NCBI GenBank assembly: GCA_900549975.1
Contig: URQK01000039.1
Span: 1-13,851, forward strand
DNA: 13,851 bases
Source of the DNA: an uncultured Mollicutes bacterium
Lineage (GTDB): Bacteria > Bacillota_I > Bacilli_A > RFN20 > CAG-826
Direction of reading: 5' to 3'
The notes beneath the pieces were generated by a model, which saw only the letters and a program-made list of their open reading frames with translations, was not told where the DNA came from and did not search any database. How positions within the stretch are numbered: the stretch's first letter is position 1; every line of letters starts with the position of its first letter. Positions 13,667-13,851 of the stretch are shown here, piece by piece. The position numbers and the translations under genes are program-made.

Positions 13667-13755
13667 ATGAAATAATTGCATAAAAATACTATAATTATTT
13701 ATGTAAACCTCCTGTAGTATTAAATAACACTTATATTATAGAGGTTTACTTTTTT
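13667..13755 (+). other. promoter-like sequence running straight into a strong hairpin terminator
   Basis: ATGAAA (13667-13672) and TATAAT (13690-13695) are 17 bases apart. GTAAACCTC (13703-13711) pairs with GAGGTTTAC (13741-13749). TGTAGTAT inside pairs with ATATTATA through two G-U pairs, giving about 17 bp with one bulge, and TTTTTT follows. A transcript would be only about 55 bases, which fits an attenuated leader of a gene beyond the window or a small RNA. Confidence 0.4.
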
Positions 13756-13851
13756 ACTAGCGTATTTATAGTTAGCCCAAAAAACTTTTAAAGTATTTCA
13801 TTATTTATAACGTAATAGTTTCAATATTAGTTAAATTTAAGGGTACATTTA
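13756..13851. other. AT-rich end of the window without a visible gene
   Basis: No reading frame with a ribosome binding site, no repeat and no hairpin of note was found in either strand. If the preceding promoter and hairpin form an attenuator, the gene they control starts beyond the window. Confidence 0.4.

Noticed and set aside
1..13851. Mycoplasma-type code with TGA as tryptophan
   Set aside because: All recognised proteins are full length with TGG for tryptophan and no internal TGA. The absence of TGA stops among twelve genes is explained by AT-rich codon preference.

Overview
The window is AT-rich DNA, all genes read on the plus strand, from a low-GC Gram-positive lineage of the Bacilli or Mollicutes-relative type. 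This rests on the strong GGAGG-type ribosome binding sites, the AT-rich codon use, the Firmicutes-style zinc-type L31, a short MetG, and an RlmCD-type methyltransferase. All twelve confident genes end in TAA or TAG and tryptophan is always TGG, so the standard bacterial code fits and the TGA=Trp mycoplasma code does not. No rRNA, tRNA or CRISPR array was seen.

Left part (1-4951) is chromosomal housekeeping. It holds a membrane-anchored esterase-like protein, rpmE (ribosomal protein L31) with its own promoter and leader, metG (methionyl-tRNA synthetase) and an rlmCD-type 23S rRNA uracil methyltransferase. Intrinsic terminators follow rpmE, metG and rlmCD.

Middle part (about 4955-11716) looks like an acquired defence island. 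A 330-bp non-coding block with inverted ends precedes a small XRE-type regulator that overlaps the start of a C5-cytosine DNA methyltransferase. Next comes a Sau3AI/MutH-family restriction endonuclease. After a terminator, two near-identical promoter repeats drive a tight three-gene operon: an 81-residue basic helical protein, a 210-residue winged-helix-like protein and a 748-residue GHKL (Hsp90/MutL/MORC-type) ATPase. A MutH-fold nuclease next to a MutL-superfamily ATPase is the most interesting feature here. The three-gene module is the best candidate for an under-described system: it may license or assist the restriction enzyme, or act as a backup defence. Arginine codons in the island are almost all AGA/AGG, unlike metG and rlmCD.

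Right part (11717-13851) holds a small lipoprotein with a cyclophilin-like domain. It is followed by a second non-coding block with the same TCAGCATT motif family, a probable structured RNA or attenuator, and a PD-(D/E)XK nuclease of the PDDEXK_4 type. The window ends with two hairpin terminators and no further gene. Family names are from recognised motifs only; no database search was possible.
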